Positions 32,335 to 41,461 of a stretch of DNA of 64,000 nucleotides are shown in pieces. The number at the start of each line of letters is the position of its first letter. The first letter of the stretch is position 1. Source of the DNA: Streptomyces candidus. GTDB taxonomy: Bacteria; Actinomycetota; Actinomycetes; Streptomycetales; Streptomycetaceae. The translations under genes and the position numbers were made by a program. Location: the NCBI RefSeq assembly GCF_014207445.1, contig NZ_JACHEM010000001.1, positions 1 through 64,000 on the forward strand, written 5' to 3'. Below the pieces are notes generated by a model, which made no database searches, was not told where the DNA came from, and worked only from the letters and a program-made list of their open reading frames with translations.

Positions 32335-34434
32335 GTGAGCACCAAGCCGACCACCACAGACCTTGAGTGGACCGAATTGGACCAGCGGGCCGTAGACACC
32401 GCCCGCGTCCTGGCCGCGGACGCCGTACAGAAGGTCGGCAACGGCCATCCGGGTACGGCGATGAGCCTGGCCCCGGCCGCGTACACCCTCTTCCAGAAGG
32501 TGATGCGGCACGACCCGGCGGACGCCGAGTGGACGGGCCGCGACCGCTTCGTACTGTCCGCCGGACACTCGTCGCTGACGCTCTACACCCAGCTGTACCT
32601 GGCCGGCTTCGGCCTGGAGCTGGACGACCTGAAGGCGTTCCGTACGTGGGGTTCCAAGACCCCCGGGCACCCGGAGTACGGCCACACCACCGGCGTCGAG
32701 ACCACCACCGGCCCTCTCGGCCAGGGTGTGGCCAACGCGGTGGGCATGGCCATGGCGGCCCGTTACGAGCGCGGTCTGTTCGACCCGGAGACGGCGCTCG
32801 GCGAGTCCCCGTTCGACCACTTCGTCTACGCCATCGCCGGTGACGGCTGCCTCCAGGAGGGCATCTCCGGCGAGGCGTCCTCGATGGCCGGGCACCAGAA
32901 ACTCGGCAACCTGGTCCTGCTGTGGGACGACAACCACATCTCGATCGAGGGCGACACGGAGACGGCCGTCTCCGAGGACACCATGAAGCGGTACGAGGCC
33001 TACGGCTGGCACGTCCAGCGCGTGGAGCCCAAGCCGGACGGCGACCTGGACCCGGAGGCGCTCTACCGCGCGATCCAGCAGGCGAAGGCCGTCACGGACA
33101 AGCCGTCGTTCATCGCGATGCGCTCGATCATCGCCTGGCCCGCCCCGAACGCGCAGAACACCGAAGCCGCGCACGGCTCGGCGCTCGGCGACGACGAGGT
33201 CGCGGCGACGAAGCGGGTGCTGGGCTTCGACCCGGAGAAGACCTTCGAGGTCTCCGACGAGGTCATCGCGCACACCCGTAAGGCGCTCGACCGGGGCCGT
33301 GAGGCCAGGGCCGGGTGGGAGAAGGGCTTCGCCGCCTGGCGCACCGCCAACGCGGAGCGCGCGGCCGAGTTCGACCGCATCGCCGCGGGCGAACTGCCCG
33401 TCGGCTGGGAGGACAAGCTGCCCGTCTTCGAGACCGGCAAGGGCGTCGCCACCCGCGCGGCCTCCGGCAAGGTCCTCGAAGCACTCGGCGCGGTCATCCC
33501 CGAGCTGTGGGGCGGCTCCGCCGACCTCGCCGGCTCGAACAACACGACGATCGACAAGACGTCGTCGTTCCTCCCCGACGGCAACCCGCTGCCCGGGGCG
33601 GACAAGTACGGCCGCACGATCCACTTCGGCATCCGCGAGCACTCGATGGCCGCCGAGATGAACGGCATCGCGCTGCACGGCAACACCCGCATCTACGGCG
33701 GCACCTTCCTGGTGTTCTCCGACTACATGCGCAACTCGGTGCGGCTGTCCGCGCTGATGCACCTGCCGGTGACATACGTGTGGACGCACGACTCCGTCGG
33801 CCTCGGCGAGGACGGCCCGACCCACCAGCCGGTCGAGCACCTGGCCTCGCTGCGCGCGATCCCGGGCCTCAACGTGGTCCGCCCGGCGGACGCCAACGAG
33901 ACCGCGATCGCCTGGCGCGAGATCCTCAGGCGCTACACCAAGGTCTTCGGCAAGGGCGCCCCCACGGGCCTGGTGCTGACCCGTCAGGGCGTGCCGACGT
34001 ACGAGCGCAACGAGGACGCCGCCCGCGGCGGCTACGTGCTCCTCGACGCCGAGACGGACGGCCGGAACGCGGAGCCGCAGGTCGTGCTCATCGGCACCGG
34101 TTCCGAGGTCCAGCTCGCCGTCGAGGCGCGCGAGGAGCTCCAGGCCGCGGGCATCCCCACGCGTGTCGTGTCGATGCCGTCGGTGGAGTGGTTCGAGGAG
34201 CAGGACCAGGAGTACCGGGACGCCGTCCTTCCCCCGTCGGTCAAGGCGCGGGTGGCGGTCGAAGCCGGTATCGGTCTGACCTGGCACAAGTACGTGGGCG
34301 ACGCGGGCCGGATCGTCTCGCTGGAGCACTTCGGGGCTTCCGCGGACGGCAAGGTCCTCTTCAAGGAGTTCGGCTTCACCGGCGAGGCAGTCGCTGCCGC
34401 CGCCCGGGAATCCCTCTCCGCCGCCCAGCGCTGA
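32335..34434 (+). CDS. tkt: Transketolase
   Basis: A 699-residue thiamine diphosphate enzyme moving two-carbon units between sugar phosphates. [11 protein letters not shown] lies near 37-47, the ThDP motif begins with [14 protein letters not shown] and ends at [10 protein letters not shown], and the catalytic Glu is in [12 protein letters not shown]. The C-terminal domain has [17 protein letters not shown]. The start is GTG at 32335, set by the GGAGAGGAG site. It is the first gene of the tkt-tal-zwf-opcA-pgl operon and 40 bases before tal. Confidence 0.96.
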   Translation: MSTKPTTTDLEWTELDQRAVDTARVLAADAVQKVGNGHPGTAMSLAPAAYTLFQKVMRHDPADAEWTGRDRFVLSAGHSSLTLYTQLYLAGFGLELDDLKAFRTWGSKTPGHPEYGHTTGVETTTGPLGQGVANAVGMAMAARYERGLFDPETALGESPFDHFVYAIAGDGCLQEGISGEASSMAGHQKLGNLVLLWDDNHISIEGDTETAVSEDTMKRYEAYGWHVQRVEPKPDGDLDPEALYRAIQQAKAVTDKPSFIAMRSIIAWPAPNAQNTEAAHGSALGDDEVAATKRVLGFDPEKTFEVSDEVIAHTRKALDRGREARAGWEKGFAAWRTANAERAAEFDRIAAGELPVGWEDKLPVFETGKGVATRAASGKVLEALGAVIPELWGGSADLAGSNNTTIDKTSSFLPDGNPLPGADKYGRTIHFGIREHSMAAEMNGIALHGNTRIYGGTFLVFSDYMRNSVRLSALMHLPVTYVWTHDSVGLGEDGPTHQPVEHLASLRAIPGLNVVRPADANETAIAWREILRRYTKVFGKGAPTGLVLTRQGVPTYERNEDAARGGYVLLDAETDGRNAEPQVVLIGTGSEVQLAVEAREELQAAGIPTRVVSMPSVEWFEEQDQEYRDAVLPPSVKARVAVEAGIGLTWHKYVGDAGRIVSLEHFGASADGKVLFKEFGFTGEAVAAAARESLSAAQR

Positions 34435-34474
34435 CGCCCGTAGAGACCCAAGACCAGTAGGAGATGCAGAACTC

Positions 34475-35593
34475 ATGACAGACGCACTCAAGCGCCTCTC
34501 CGACGAGGGCGTGGCGATCTGGCTCGACGACCTGTCGCGCAAGCGGATCACATCCGGCAACCTGGCCGAGCTGATCGACCAGCAGCACGTCGTCGGTGTG
34601 ACCACCAACCCGTCGATCTTCCAGAAGGCAATCTCGCAGGGCGACGGCTACGACGTCCAGCTGACCGACCTGGCGGCCCGCGAGGTCACCGTCGAAGAAG
34701 CCATTCGCATGATCACGACGGCGGACGTGAGGGACGCCGCCGACATCCTGCGCCCGGTCTTCGACGCGACGCAGGGCCAGGACGGCCGGGTCTCCATCGA
34801 GGTCGACCCGCGTCTGGCCCACAACACGCGCGCCACGGTCGCCGAGGCCAAGCAGCTCGCCTGGCTGGTGGACCGGCCGAACACGCTGATCAAGATCCCG
34901 GCGACGCAGGCGGGCATCCCGGCGATCACCGAGGTCATCGGCCTGGGCATCAGCGTCAACGTCACGCTGATCTTCTCGCTGGAGCGCTACCGCGCCGTGA
35001 TGGACGCGTACCTGGCGGGTCTGGAGAAGGCGAAGGCCAACGGCCTGGACCTCTCCACGATCCACTCAGTGGCCTCCTTCTTCGTGTCCCGGGTGGACAC
35101 CGAGATCGACAAGCGTCTCGACGCCCAGGACACCGACGAGGCCAAGGCCCTCAAGGGCAAGGCGGCGCTCGCCAACGCCCGGCTCGCCTACCAGGCCTAC
35201 GAAGAGGTCTTCAGCGGCGAGCGCTGGGCCGCCCTGGACAAGGCGCAGGCCAACAAGCAGCGTCCGCTGTGGGCCTCCACCGGCGTCAAGGACCCGGCGT
35301 ACAAGGACACGATGTACGTCGACGAGCTGGTGGCGCCGGGCACGGTGAACACCATGCCGGAGGCGACCCTGGAGGCCGCCGCCGACCACGGCTCGGTCAC
35401 CGGCAACACGATCGCCGGCAAGTACGAGCAGGCGCGCGCCGACCTGGACGCCCTGGAGAAGCTGGGCGTCTCCTACGACGAGGTCGTGGCGCTCCTGGAG
35501 ACCGAGGGCGTCGACAAGTTCGAGGACGCCTGGAACGACCTGCTCAAGTCGACCGAGGCCGAGCTCAAGCGCCTCGCACCTTCGAAGGGCTGA
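34475..35593 (+). CDS. tal: Transaldolase
   Basis: A 372-residue class I aldolase transferring dihydroxyacetone units. The Schiff-base Lys is in [14 protein letters not shown] at about 138, [11 protein letters not shown] is at 40-50 and [15 protein letters not shown] is the conserved loop. The length is that of the actinobacterial longer type. GGAGATG precedes the ATG at 34475. The gene is followed by zwf after four bases. Confidence 0.96.
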   Translation: MTDALKRLSDEGVAIWLDDLSRKRITSGNLAELIDQQHVVGVTTNPSIFQKAISQGDGYDVQLTDLAAREVTVEEAIRMITTADVRDAADILRPVFDATQGQDGRVSIEVDPRLAHNTRATVAEAKQLAWLVDRPNTLIKIPATQAGIPAITEVIGLGISVNVTLIFSLERYRAVMDAYLAGLEKAKANGLDLSTIHSVASFFVSRVDTEIDKRLDAQDTDEAKALKGKAALANARLAYQAYEEVFSGERWAALDKAQANKQRPLWASTGVKDPAYKDTMYVDELVAPGTVNTMPEATLEAAADHGSVTGNTIAGKYEQARADLDALEKLGVSYDEVVALLETEGVDKFEDAWNDLLKSTEAELKRLAPSKG

Positions 35594-35597
35594 CCAC

Positions 35598-37121
35598 TTG
35601 TCCAGCAGCAATCCGCTGCGTGACGCACAGGATCGACGGCTCCCGCGCATCGCGGGGCCGTCGGGCCTGGTCATTTTCGGCGTCACGGGCGATTTGTCCC
35701 GTAAAAAGTTGATGCCCGCCGTCTACGACCTGGCCAATCGCGGCCTGCTGCCGCCGGGCTTCTCGCTCATCGGCTTCGCCCGCCGCGACTGGGAGAACGA
35801 GGACTTCGCGCAGGTCGTGCACGACGCCGTCAAGGAGCACGCGCGCACCGAGTTCCGCGAGGAGGTCTGGCAGCAGCTGATCCAGGGCATGCGCTTCATC
35901 CAGGGCGACTTCGACGACGACGAGGCGTTCGAGACGCTCAAGTCGACGATCCAGGAGCTCGACAAGGCGCAGGGCACGGGCGGCAACTTCGCCTTCTACC
36001 TCTCCGTCCCGCCGAAGTTCTTCCCCAAGGTCGTCCAGCAGCTCAAGAAGCACGGACTGGCGGACCAGAAGGAGAACTCCTGGCGGCGCGCGGTCATCGA
36101 GAAGCCCTTCGGGCACGACCTGGCCTCCGCGCAGGAGCTCAACCGGATCGTCCACGAGGTCTTCCCTGCCAACGAGGTCTTCCGGATCGACCACTACCTG
36201 GGGAAGGAGACGGTGCAGAACATCCTGGCGCTGCGGTTCGCCAACCAGATGTTCGAGCCGATCTGGAACCGGTCGTACGTCGACCACGTGCAGATCACCA
36301 TGGCCGAGGACATCGGCATCGGCGGCCGTGCCGGGTACTACGACGGCATCGGCGCCGCCCGCGACGTCATCCAGAACCACCTCCTCCAGCTGCTGGCGCT
36401 CACCGCGATGGAGGAGCCCGCCTCCTTCGAGGCGGACGCGCTGGTCGCGGAGAAGTCCAAGGTGCTGGGCGCGGTCAAGATCCCCAAGGATCTGGGCCGG
36501 GACACCGTGCGCGGGCAGTACGCGGCGGGCTGGCAGGGCGGCGCGAAGGCCGTCGGCTACCTCCAGGAAGACGGCATCGACCCCCAGTCGAAGACCGACA
36601 CCTACGCCGCGGTGAAGCTGGAGATCGACAACCGCCGCTGGGCGGGCGTCCCGTTCTACCTGCGCACGGGCAAGCGCCTGGGCCGCCGGGTCACGGAGAT
36701 CGCGGTCGTCTTCCAGCGCGCCCCGCACTCCCCCTTCGACCACACCGCCACCGAGGAACTCGGCCAGAACGCGATCGTCATCCGCGTCCAGCCCGACGAG
36801 GGCGTCACGGTCCGCTTCGGCTCCAAGGTGCCCGGCACCTCCATGGAGATCCGGGACGTCTCGATGGACTTCGCGTACGGCGAGTCCTTCACCGAGTCCA
36901 GCCCCGAGGCCTACGAGCGCCTCATCCTGGACGTCCTGCTCGGCGACGCCAACCTGTTCCCGCGCCTGGAGGAGGTCGAGCAGTCCTGGCGGATCCTCGA
37001 CCCGATCGAGGAGTTCTGGGACACGCACGGCAAGCCCGCGCAGTACGCGTCCGGCACCTGGGGCCCGGTCGAGGCGGACGAAATGCTCGCACGAGAGGGA
37101 CGGAGCTGGCGCCGGCCATGA
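35598..37121 (+). CDS. zwf: Glucose-6-phosphate dehydrogenase
   Basis: A 507-residue enzyme producing NADPH and 6-phosphogluconolactone. The nucleotide motif FGVTGDLSRKKLMPA is at about 27-41 and the substrate/active-site motif RIDHYLGKE at about 197-205. The start is TTG at 35598, the only in-frame start that keeps the N-terminus and follows GAAGG nine bases back. Its stop overlaps the opcA ATG by four bases, so the enzyme and its assembly factor are co-translated. Confidence 0.96.
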   Translation: MSSSNPLRDAQDRRLPRIAGPSGLVIFGVTGDLSRKKLMPAVYDLANRGLLPPGFSLIGFARRDWENEDFAQVVHDAVKEHARTEFREEVWQQLIQGMRFIQGDFDDDEAFETLKSTIQELDKAQGTGGNFAFYLSVPPKFFPKVVQQLKKHGLADQKENSWRRAVIEKPFGHDLASAQELNRIVHEVFPANEVFRIDHYLGKETVQNILALRFANQMFEPIWNRSYVDHVQITMAEDIGIGGRAGYYDGIGAARDVIQNHLLQLLALTAMEEPASFEADALVAEKSKVLGAVKIPKDLGRDTVRGQYAAGWQGGAKAVGYLQEDGIDPQSKTDTYAAVKLEIDNRRWAGVPFYLRTGKRLGRRVTEIAVVFQRAPHSPFDHTATEELGQNAIVIRVQPDEGVTVRFGSKVPGTSMEIRDVSMDFAYGESFTESSPEAYERLILDVLLGDANLFPRLEEVEQSWRILDPIEEFWDTHGKPAQYASGTWGPVEADEMLAREGRSWRRP

Positions 37122-38197
37122 AAATCGACCTGACGGACACCACGTCCAGCAAAGTCAACAAGGCACTCGTACAGGCGCGACGGGCCATCGGGACCCCGGC
37201 CGTCGGCATGGTGCTCACCCTCGTCATCGTCACCGACGAGGAGAACGCGTACGACGCCCTGAAGGCGGCCAACGACGCCTCGCGCGAGCACCCCTCGCGC
37301 AAGCTGGTCGTCATCAAGCGGCCCTCGCGCTCGCCGCGCGACCGCGCGAAGGCGCGTCTCGACGCGGAGGTACGGGTCGGCGCGGCCGCGGGCACCGGTG
37401 AAACCGTTGTCCTGCGGCTGTACGGCGAGGTCATCAACCACGCCCAGTCGGTCGTCCTGCCGCTGCTGCTCCCGGACGCGCCGACGGTGCTGTGGTGGCC
37501 GGTGCACGGTCCCGTGAACCCCGCCAAGGACCCGCTGGGCACCCTCGGGCAGCGCCGTGTCACCGACACCTACGCCGCCGAACAGCCCATCCACGAGCTG
37601 ATGGCGCGCAGCGCGAACTACACGCCGGGCGACACGGACCTGTCCTGGGCCCGCATCACCCCGTGGCGTTCGATGCTCGCCGCGGCCCTCGACCAGCTAC
37701 CCACCGAGGTCACCTCGGTGGAGGTGGAGGGCGAGGAGTTCAACCCGAGCTGCGAGTTGCTCGCCATGTGGCTGGCGGACCGGCTGCACGTGCCCGTCAA
37801 GCGCTCCCTCTCCGCCGGTCCCGGTCTGACCGCCGTACGGATGGAGACCAAGGACGGCCCGATCGTCCTGGACCGCGCGGACGGCTCGCTCGCCACGCTG
37901 TGCATGAAGGGCCAGCCGGACCGCGCGGTGGCGTTGAAGCGGCGTGACACGGCCGAACTCCTGGCGGAGGAACTGCGCCGCCTGGACCCCGACGACACGT
38001 ACGCGTCGGCGCTGAAGTTCGGCGTGGACAGGCTGGGCGACACGGCGGAGAGGGCCGAGCCGCAGGCTTCGGGCCCGTCGGACTCCGTGGGCTCGTCGGA
38101 CTCGTCCGGCCCATCGGACGGGAAGCCGGCGGCCGAGAGGTCCGCGTCCACTGCGGCGAAGAAGTCCGCTCCTGCGAAGAAGGCGGCTTCCAAGTGA
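37118..38197 (+). CDS. opcA: G6PDH assembly protein OpcA
   Basis: A 359-residue protein needed for assembly and activity of glucose-6-phosphate dehydrogenase in actinobacteria. The family core is seen in TTSSKVNKALVQARRAIGTP at the start and in VLPLLLPDAPTVLWWPVHGP near 115-135. The last 50 residues are low complexity: several SGPSDS-like repeats followed by a Lys/Ala-rich stretch, probably disordered. It is coupled to zwf by ATGA and to pgl by the GTGATG junction. Confidence 0.93.
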   Translation: MKIDLTDTTSSKVNKALVQARRAIGTPAVGMVLTLVIVTDEENAYDALKAANDASREHPSRKLVVIKRPSRSPRDRAKARLDAEVRVGAAAGTGETVVLRLYGEVINHAQSVVLPLLLPDAPTVLWWPVHGPVNPAKDPLGTLGQRRVTDTYAAEQPIHELMARSANYTPGDTDLSWARITPWRSMLAAALDQLPTEVTSVEVEGEEFNPSCELLAMWLADRLHVPVKRSLSAGPGLTAVRMETKDGPIVLDRADGSLATLCMKGQPDRAVALKRRDTAELLAEELRRLDPDDTYASALKFGVDRLGDTAERAEPQASGPSDSVGSSDSSGPSDGKPAAERSASTAAKKSAPAKKAASK

Positions 38198-38979
38198 TGA
38201 GCGGGACGCCGCAGCTGGTGGTCCACCGGGACAAGGAGCTGATGGCCCAGGCCGCGGCGGCCCGGCTGATCACGAAGATCGTCGACGCCCAGGCCGCACG
38301 CGGCACGGCGTCGGTGGTCCTCACCGGCGGCCGCAACGGCAACGGACTGCTCGCGGCACTGGCCTCCTCCCCCGCCCGCGACGCGGTCGACTGGTCGCGG
38401 CTCGACCTGTGGTGGGGCGACGAACGGTTCGTGCCCGCCGCCGACCCGGAGCGCAACTACACGCAGGCCCGGGAGGCTCTGCTGGACGCGGTCCCGCTGG
38501 ACCCGGCCCGGGTGCACGCCATGCCGGCCTCCGACGCGGGATACGAGGACGCGGACTCGGCGGCGGCCGCCTACGCGGCCGAACTGGCCGCCGCCGCGGC
38601 TCCCGAGGACCACGGTCCGGTGCCGTCCTTCGACGTCCTCATGCTGGGCGTCGGACCGGACACCCACGTGGCGTCCCTCTTCCCGGAGCACCCGGCGGTG
38701 CGCGAGACGCAGCGGACGGTGGTGGGTGTGCACGGCGCACCCAAGCCGCCGCCCACCCGTGTCTCGCTCACCCTTCCGGCGATCCGGGCGGCCCGCGAGG
38801 TGTGGCTGCTGGCGGCGGGCGAGGACAAGGCGAAGGCCGCGGCCCTCGCCCTCTCCGGCCCGGGCGAGATCCAGGCCCCGGCCTCGGGCGCGTACGGGCG
38901 GGCCCGCACCCTGTGGCTCCTGGACGCGGCGGCGGCCTCGGAACTCCCGAGGTCGCTGTATCCGCCGTCCTCGGCCTGA
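38194..38979 (+). CDS. pgl: 6-phosphogluconolactonase
   Basis: A 261-residue enzyme hydrolysing 6-phosphogluconolactone. It has VVLTGGRNGNGLLAAL near 45-60, WGDERFVPAADPERNYTQAR in the middle, and DVLMLGVGPDTHVASLFPEH with the catalytic His, as in DevB-type lactonases. The start GTG 38194 or ATG 38197 overlaps the opcA TGA. It is the last gene of the pentose-phosphate operon and is followed by a 12-bp hairpin. Confidence 0.95.
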   Translation: MMSGTPQLVVHRDKELMAQAAAARLITKIVDAQAARGTASVVLTGGRNGNGLLAALASSPARDAVDWSRLDLWWGDERFVPAADPERNYTQAREALLDAVPLDPARVHAMPASDAGYEDADSAAAAYAAELAAAAAPEDHGPVPSFDVLMLGVGPDTHVASLFPEHPAVRETQRTVVGVHGAPKPPPTRVSLTLPAIRAAREVWLLAAGEDKAKAAALALSGPGEIQAPASGAYGRARTLWLLDAAAASELPRSLYPPSSA

Positions 38980-38992
38980 GCTCTTGTGCGTG

Positions 38993-39030
38993 GCGGCCCG
39001 GCACTTCCCTTACGGGGGGTGCCGGGCCGC
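38993..39030 (+). terminator. Terminator of the pentose-phosphate operon
   Basis: GCGGCCCGGCAC (38993-39004) pairs perfectly with GTGCCGGGCCGC (39019-39030) around a 14-base loop, starting 14 bases after the pgl stop. Confidence 0.75.
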
Positions 39031-39208
39031 GGTGCGTTCGGGGTGGGCGTGGGTCGGGGCGGGGCGGGCGGACTTGGGGGCGGGCGTGCGGGGGTGCACG
39101 TCCGGTGGGGGTGGGGTTGGATGCACGGGGCGTCGGGTGGGGTGAAGGCGGGGCGTCCGGTGGGGGCCGCCCCCTTGCCCGCCCGTTCCGCCCCCTGGGG
39201 GCGGCCCC

Positions 39209-39370
39209 GCCGCCCGAGGGGGCTACCGGAGGGGGCGGGCACGCGACCTCGCCGCCCGAGGGGGCTACCGGAGAGGGCGGGCACGCGGCCCCGCCGCCCG
39301 AGGGGGTTACGGGAGGAAGGCAGGGCCCCGCTGCCCACGGGGGCTACCGGAGCGGGAGGGCGCGCGGCTC
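39209..39370. repeat. 42-bp imperfect tandem repeat, about 3.5 copies
   Basis: Copies beginning GCCGCCCGAGGGGG start at 39209, 39251 and 39293, exactly 42 bp apart; a diverged copy starts at 39330. Each contains GGGGCTACCGGAG-type sequence followed by GGGCGGGCACGCG. The 42-bp period keeps all frames open on both strands, so Pro/Gly/Arg-rich pseudo-proteins appear, but no start, ribosome site or coding bias supports them. The surrounding 39031-39402 is G-rich and otherwise empty. Confidence 0.8.
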
Positions 39371-39402
39371 CGGGCGCCCGCGGGGGTTGCGTCGGGTGGG
39401 TG

Positions 39403-40938
39403 CTACGGCGTTTGGGGGTCGCGTTGCAGGAAGGGGCCCAGGACTCCCTCCACCGCCTCGTCCGCGAAGGTCAGTCCCTGCGACGTCCCCGCGTCGTACA
39501 CCGAGTACGCCCCCGCGCCCGCAGCCGTCGTCGCCGTCACCGTGACGAGCCCTGCCCGCCGCTGGAACACCGACTGCTTCACGGTGAAGCCGATGACACC
39601 GTCCCGCCGCAGCGCCACCGTGGCCCGCCGCACCGATCCCGACCGCACCACCAGATAGTCCCCGGTCAGTCCGTGCCCCAGCGACCGGTACGCATCGACC
39701 GCCAGCAGCCCCGCCACCGGCAGCATCACCACCGCCACGCCCCCGGCCACCCACAGCAGGACCTCCGTCAGCAGCACCCCCAGCAACGCCAGCGACGCCA
39801 CCGCCCCAAGCACCGCCCCCAGCGCCCACCGCAGCCGCCGCCCCCGGGCCGCCACCGGATGCGGCACCAGCCGTGCCGCCGCCGTCGGCGCGACCGGTTC
39901 CCGCAGCACCCGTGCGGCCGCCACGTCGGCGAACTGCTTCGGCACGGCCGGGACGAGGGTCTTGTGGTCCGTCTTCTTGTCGGCCTCGCCCTCCGCGAGG
40001 CCGGTCGCCACTGCGTCCACCCGGGCCGCGCCCGCCAGCCGCACGCCCAGGGGCTCCACGACCTCGACGCCCCGCAGCCGCCGTTCCTCGATCGAGATGG
40101 ACCGGGAGGTGAAGAGGCCACGCTGGACCCGCAGGGTTCCTCCCGGCTCACGGTCCAGCCGGTAGTTCCACCACATCTCGACGAACAGCCCGAGCGAACC
40201 GATCACGCCGGCGATCAACAGCGCCACCGCCAGAACGGCGACCGTCCAGACCACCGCGACCCCGCTGAAGACGCCGCCCACCCATTCGATGACGCCCCTC
40301 TGCACCCCGAACCACTCACTGACCTGCATCGCCGCGCCGAGCGCGGCGGCCCCCAGCAACGGGGCCGCGACAGAGAGCGGTGCGTACCGGATCCAGGCGG
40401 GGTCGAGCGTGGCGAGCCGCCCGTCGTGGTGCTCGTCGCCCGCACCGGAAAGGGACCTGGTGAGGAGCTCCCGACGCAGCCGGTCGCCCTCCCGCCGGGT
40501 CACCGGCCGGAGTTCCAGGGTCGACTCGGTGCCGGCGCCGTTGTTCTCACCGGTACCTATCCGTACCTTGACCAGTCCGAAGACTCTCAGCAGCGGGTGA
40601 GCGGTCAGGTCGACGTTGCGGATCCGCTCGCGGGCCAGCGAGCGGCGCTTCACCAGGAGCAGCCCGGTGTGGAGTTCGGCGCGTTCGGGGCCTATCCGGT
40701 ACCGGGTGTGCCGCCACCGCAGGTACTCCGCCCCCGCGCTGCACCCGACGAACACCACGGCGCCCAGCAGCACCCAGCCGATCGCCGTCCAGGCCCCGAA
40801 CGCGGACGAGAGCGCGACGAAGGCGGGCAGCCCACCGCTGACGGCGACGCCGCTCATGAGCAGGGCGGCCACGAGGACCGCGCGCCGGTCCAGCTTCTGC
40901 CACTGCGCCGCGTCGGGACCGGACCCGTTGTCGCTCAT
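39403..40938 (-). CDS. PH-domain (bPH2/YdbT-type) membrane protein
   Basis: A 511-residue membrane protein with repeated bacterial PH domains (DUF304/bPH2) alternating with pairs of helices. Domain starts are seen at WRHTRYRIGPERAELHTGLL (about 70-90), YRLDREPGGTLRVQRGLF (about 255) and LTGDYLVVRSGSVRRATVAL (about 430). Each is followed by the SLARERIRNVDL, SISIEERRLRGVEVV or GFTVKQSVFQRR signature. The ATG at 40938 overlaps the stop of the 166-residue partner, forming a YdbS-YdbT-like pair. YdbS/T in Bacillus protects against certain membrane-active peptides; a similar role is inferred. Confidence 0.85.
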   Translation of the reverse strand: MSDNGSGPDAAQWQKLDRRAVLVAALLMSGVAVSGGLPAFVALSSAFGAWTAIGWVLLGAVVFVGCSAGAEYLRWRHTRYRIGPERAELHTGLLLVKRRSLARERIRNVDLTAHPLLRVFGLVKVRIGTGENNGAGTESTLELRPVTRREGDRLRRELLTRSLSGAGDEHHDGRLATLDPAWIRYAPLSVAAPLLGAAALGAAMQVSEWFGVQRGVIEWVGGVFSGVAVVWTVAVLAVALLIAGVIGSLGLFVEMWWNYRLDREPGGTLRVQRGLFTSRSISIEERRLRGVEVVEPLGVRLAGAARVDAVATGLAEGEADKKTDHKTLVPAVPKQFADVAAARVLREPVAPTAAARLVPHPVAARGRRLRWALGAVLGAVASLALLGVLLTEVLLWVAGGVAVVMLPVAGLLAVDAYRSLGHGLTGDYLVVRSGSVRRATVALRRDGVIGFTVKQSVFQRRAGLVTVTATTAAGAGAYSVYDAGTSQGLTFADEAVEGVLGPFLQRDPQTP

Positions 40939-41435
40939 GTCGCGTCCCCGGGCGTGGCCCCGGTGACCTCCGTCAGCCGCTCCGCGAGGGCCGCGGCCTC
41001 CTCGTGGTCGAGCCCCTCGATCTTCACCGCGCCCTTGGCGGACGCGGTGGTGACCACGACGGTGGCCAGCCCGAACAGTTGCTGGAGCGGCCCGCGCACG
41101 GTGTCCACGGTCTGGACCCGCGACATCGGCGCGACCCGCCACTCCCGCCAGAAGAAGCCGGTGAGAACGTAGACCGCCGTGTCCGTGACCTCCCACCGGT
41201 GCACCCGGTACCACCACAGGGGCAGGAACAGCGCGGCGGCCAGGCCCGGCACCGCGATCAGAGCCGCGGGCATCAGCAGCCAGAACCTGGCCGGTTCGAT
41301 GAGGACCGCCAGGAGGACGAGGACGAGGACAGGCGGCAGCACCAGCGCCAGCCACTGGATCTGCCACCAGCGGACCACGCGCGGGTCGAGCCTGTTGTTC
41401 GGCGGCCTCAGCCGCACGGTCCCCGTCCCCGTCAC
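40935..41435 (-). CDS. PH-domain (bPH2/YdbS-type) membrane protein
   Basis: A 166-residue protein with two N-terminal helices (about 25-75) and a single bPH2 domain (VHRWEVTDTAVYVLTGFFWR, then APMSRVQTVDTVRGPLQQLF). It is translationally coupled to the larger YdbT-like gene by a four-base overlap. The two probably form one membrane complex. Confidence 0.85.
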   Translation of the reverse strand: MTGTGTVRLRPPNNRLDPRVVRWWQIQWLALVLPPVLVLVLLAVLIEPARFWLLMPAALIAVPGLAAALFLPLWWYRVHRWEVTDTAVYVLTGFFWREWRVAPMSRVQTVDTVRGPLQQLFGLATVVVTTASAKGAVKIEGLDHEEAAALAERLTEVTGATPGDAT

Positions 41436-41461
41436 CAGCGCTCCTGTCGGTCAGCGGCCTT

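Noticed and set aside
38571-39338. Minus-strand repetitive protein over the 42-bp repeats
   Set aside because: It would overlap pgl extensively, lacks a ribosome site, and its Pro/Leu/Gly/Arg repeats arise from the in-frame period of the DNA repeat.
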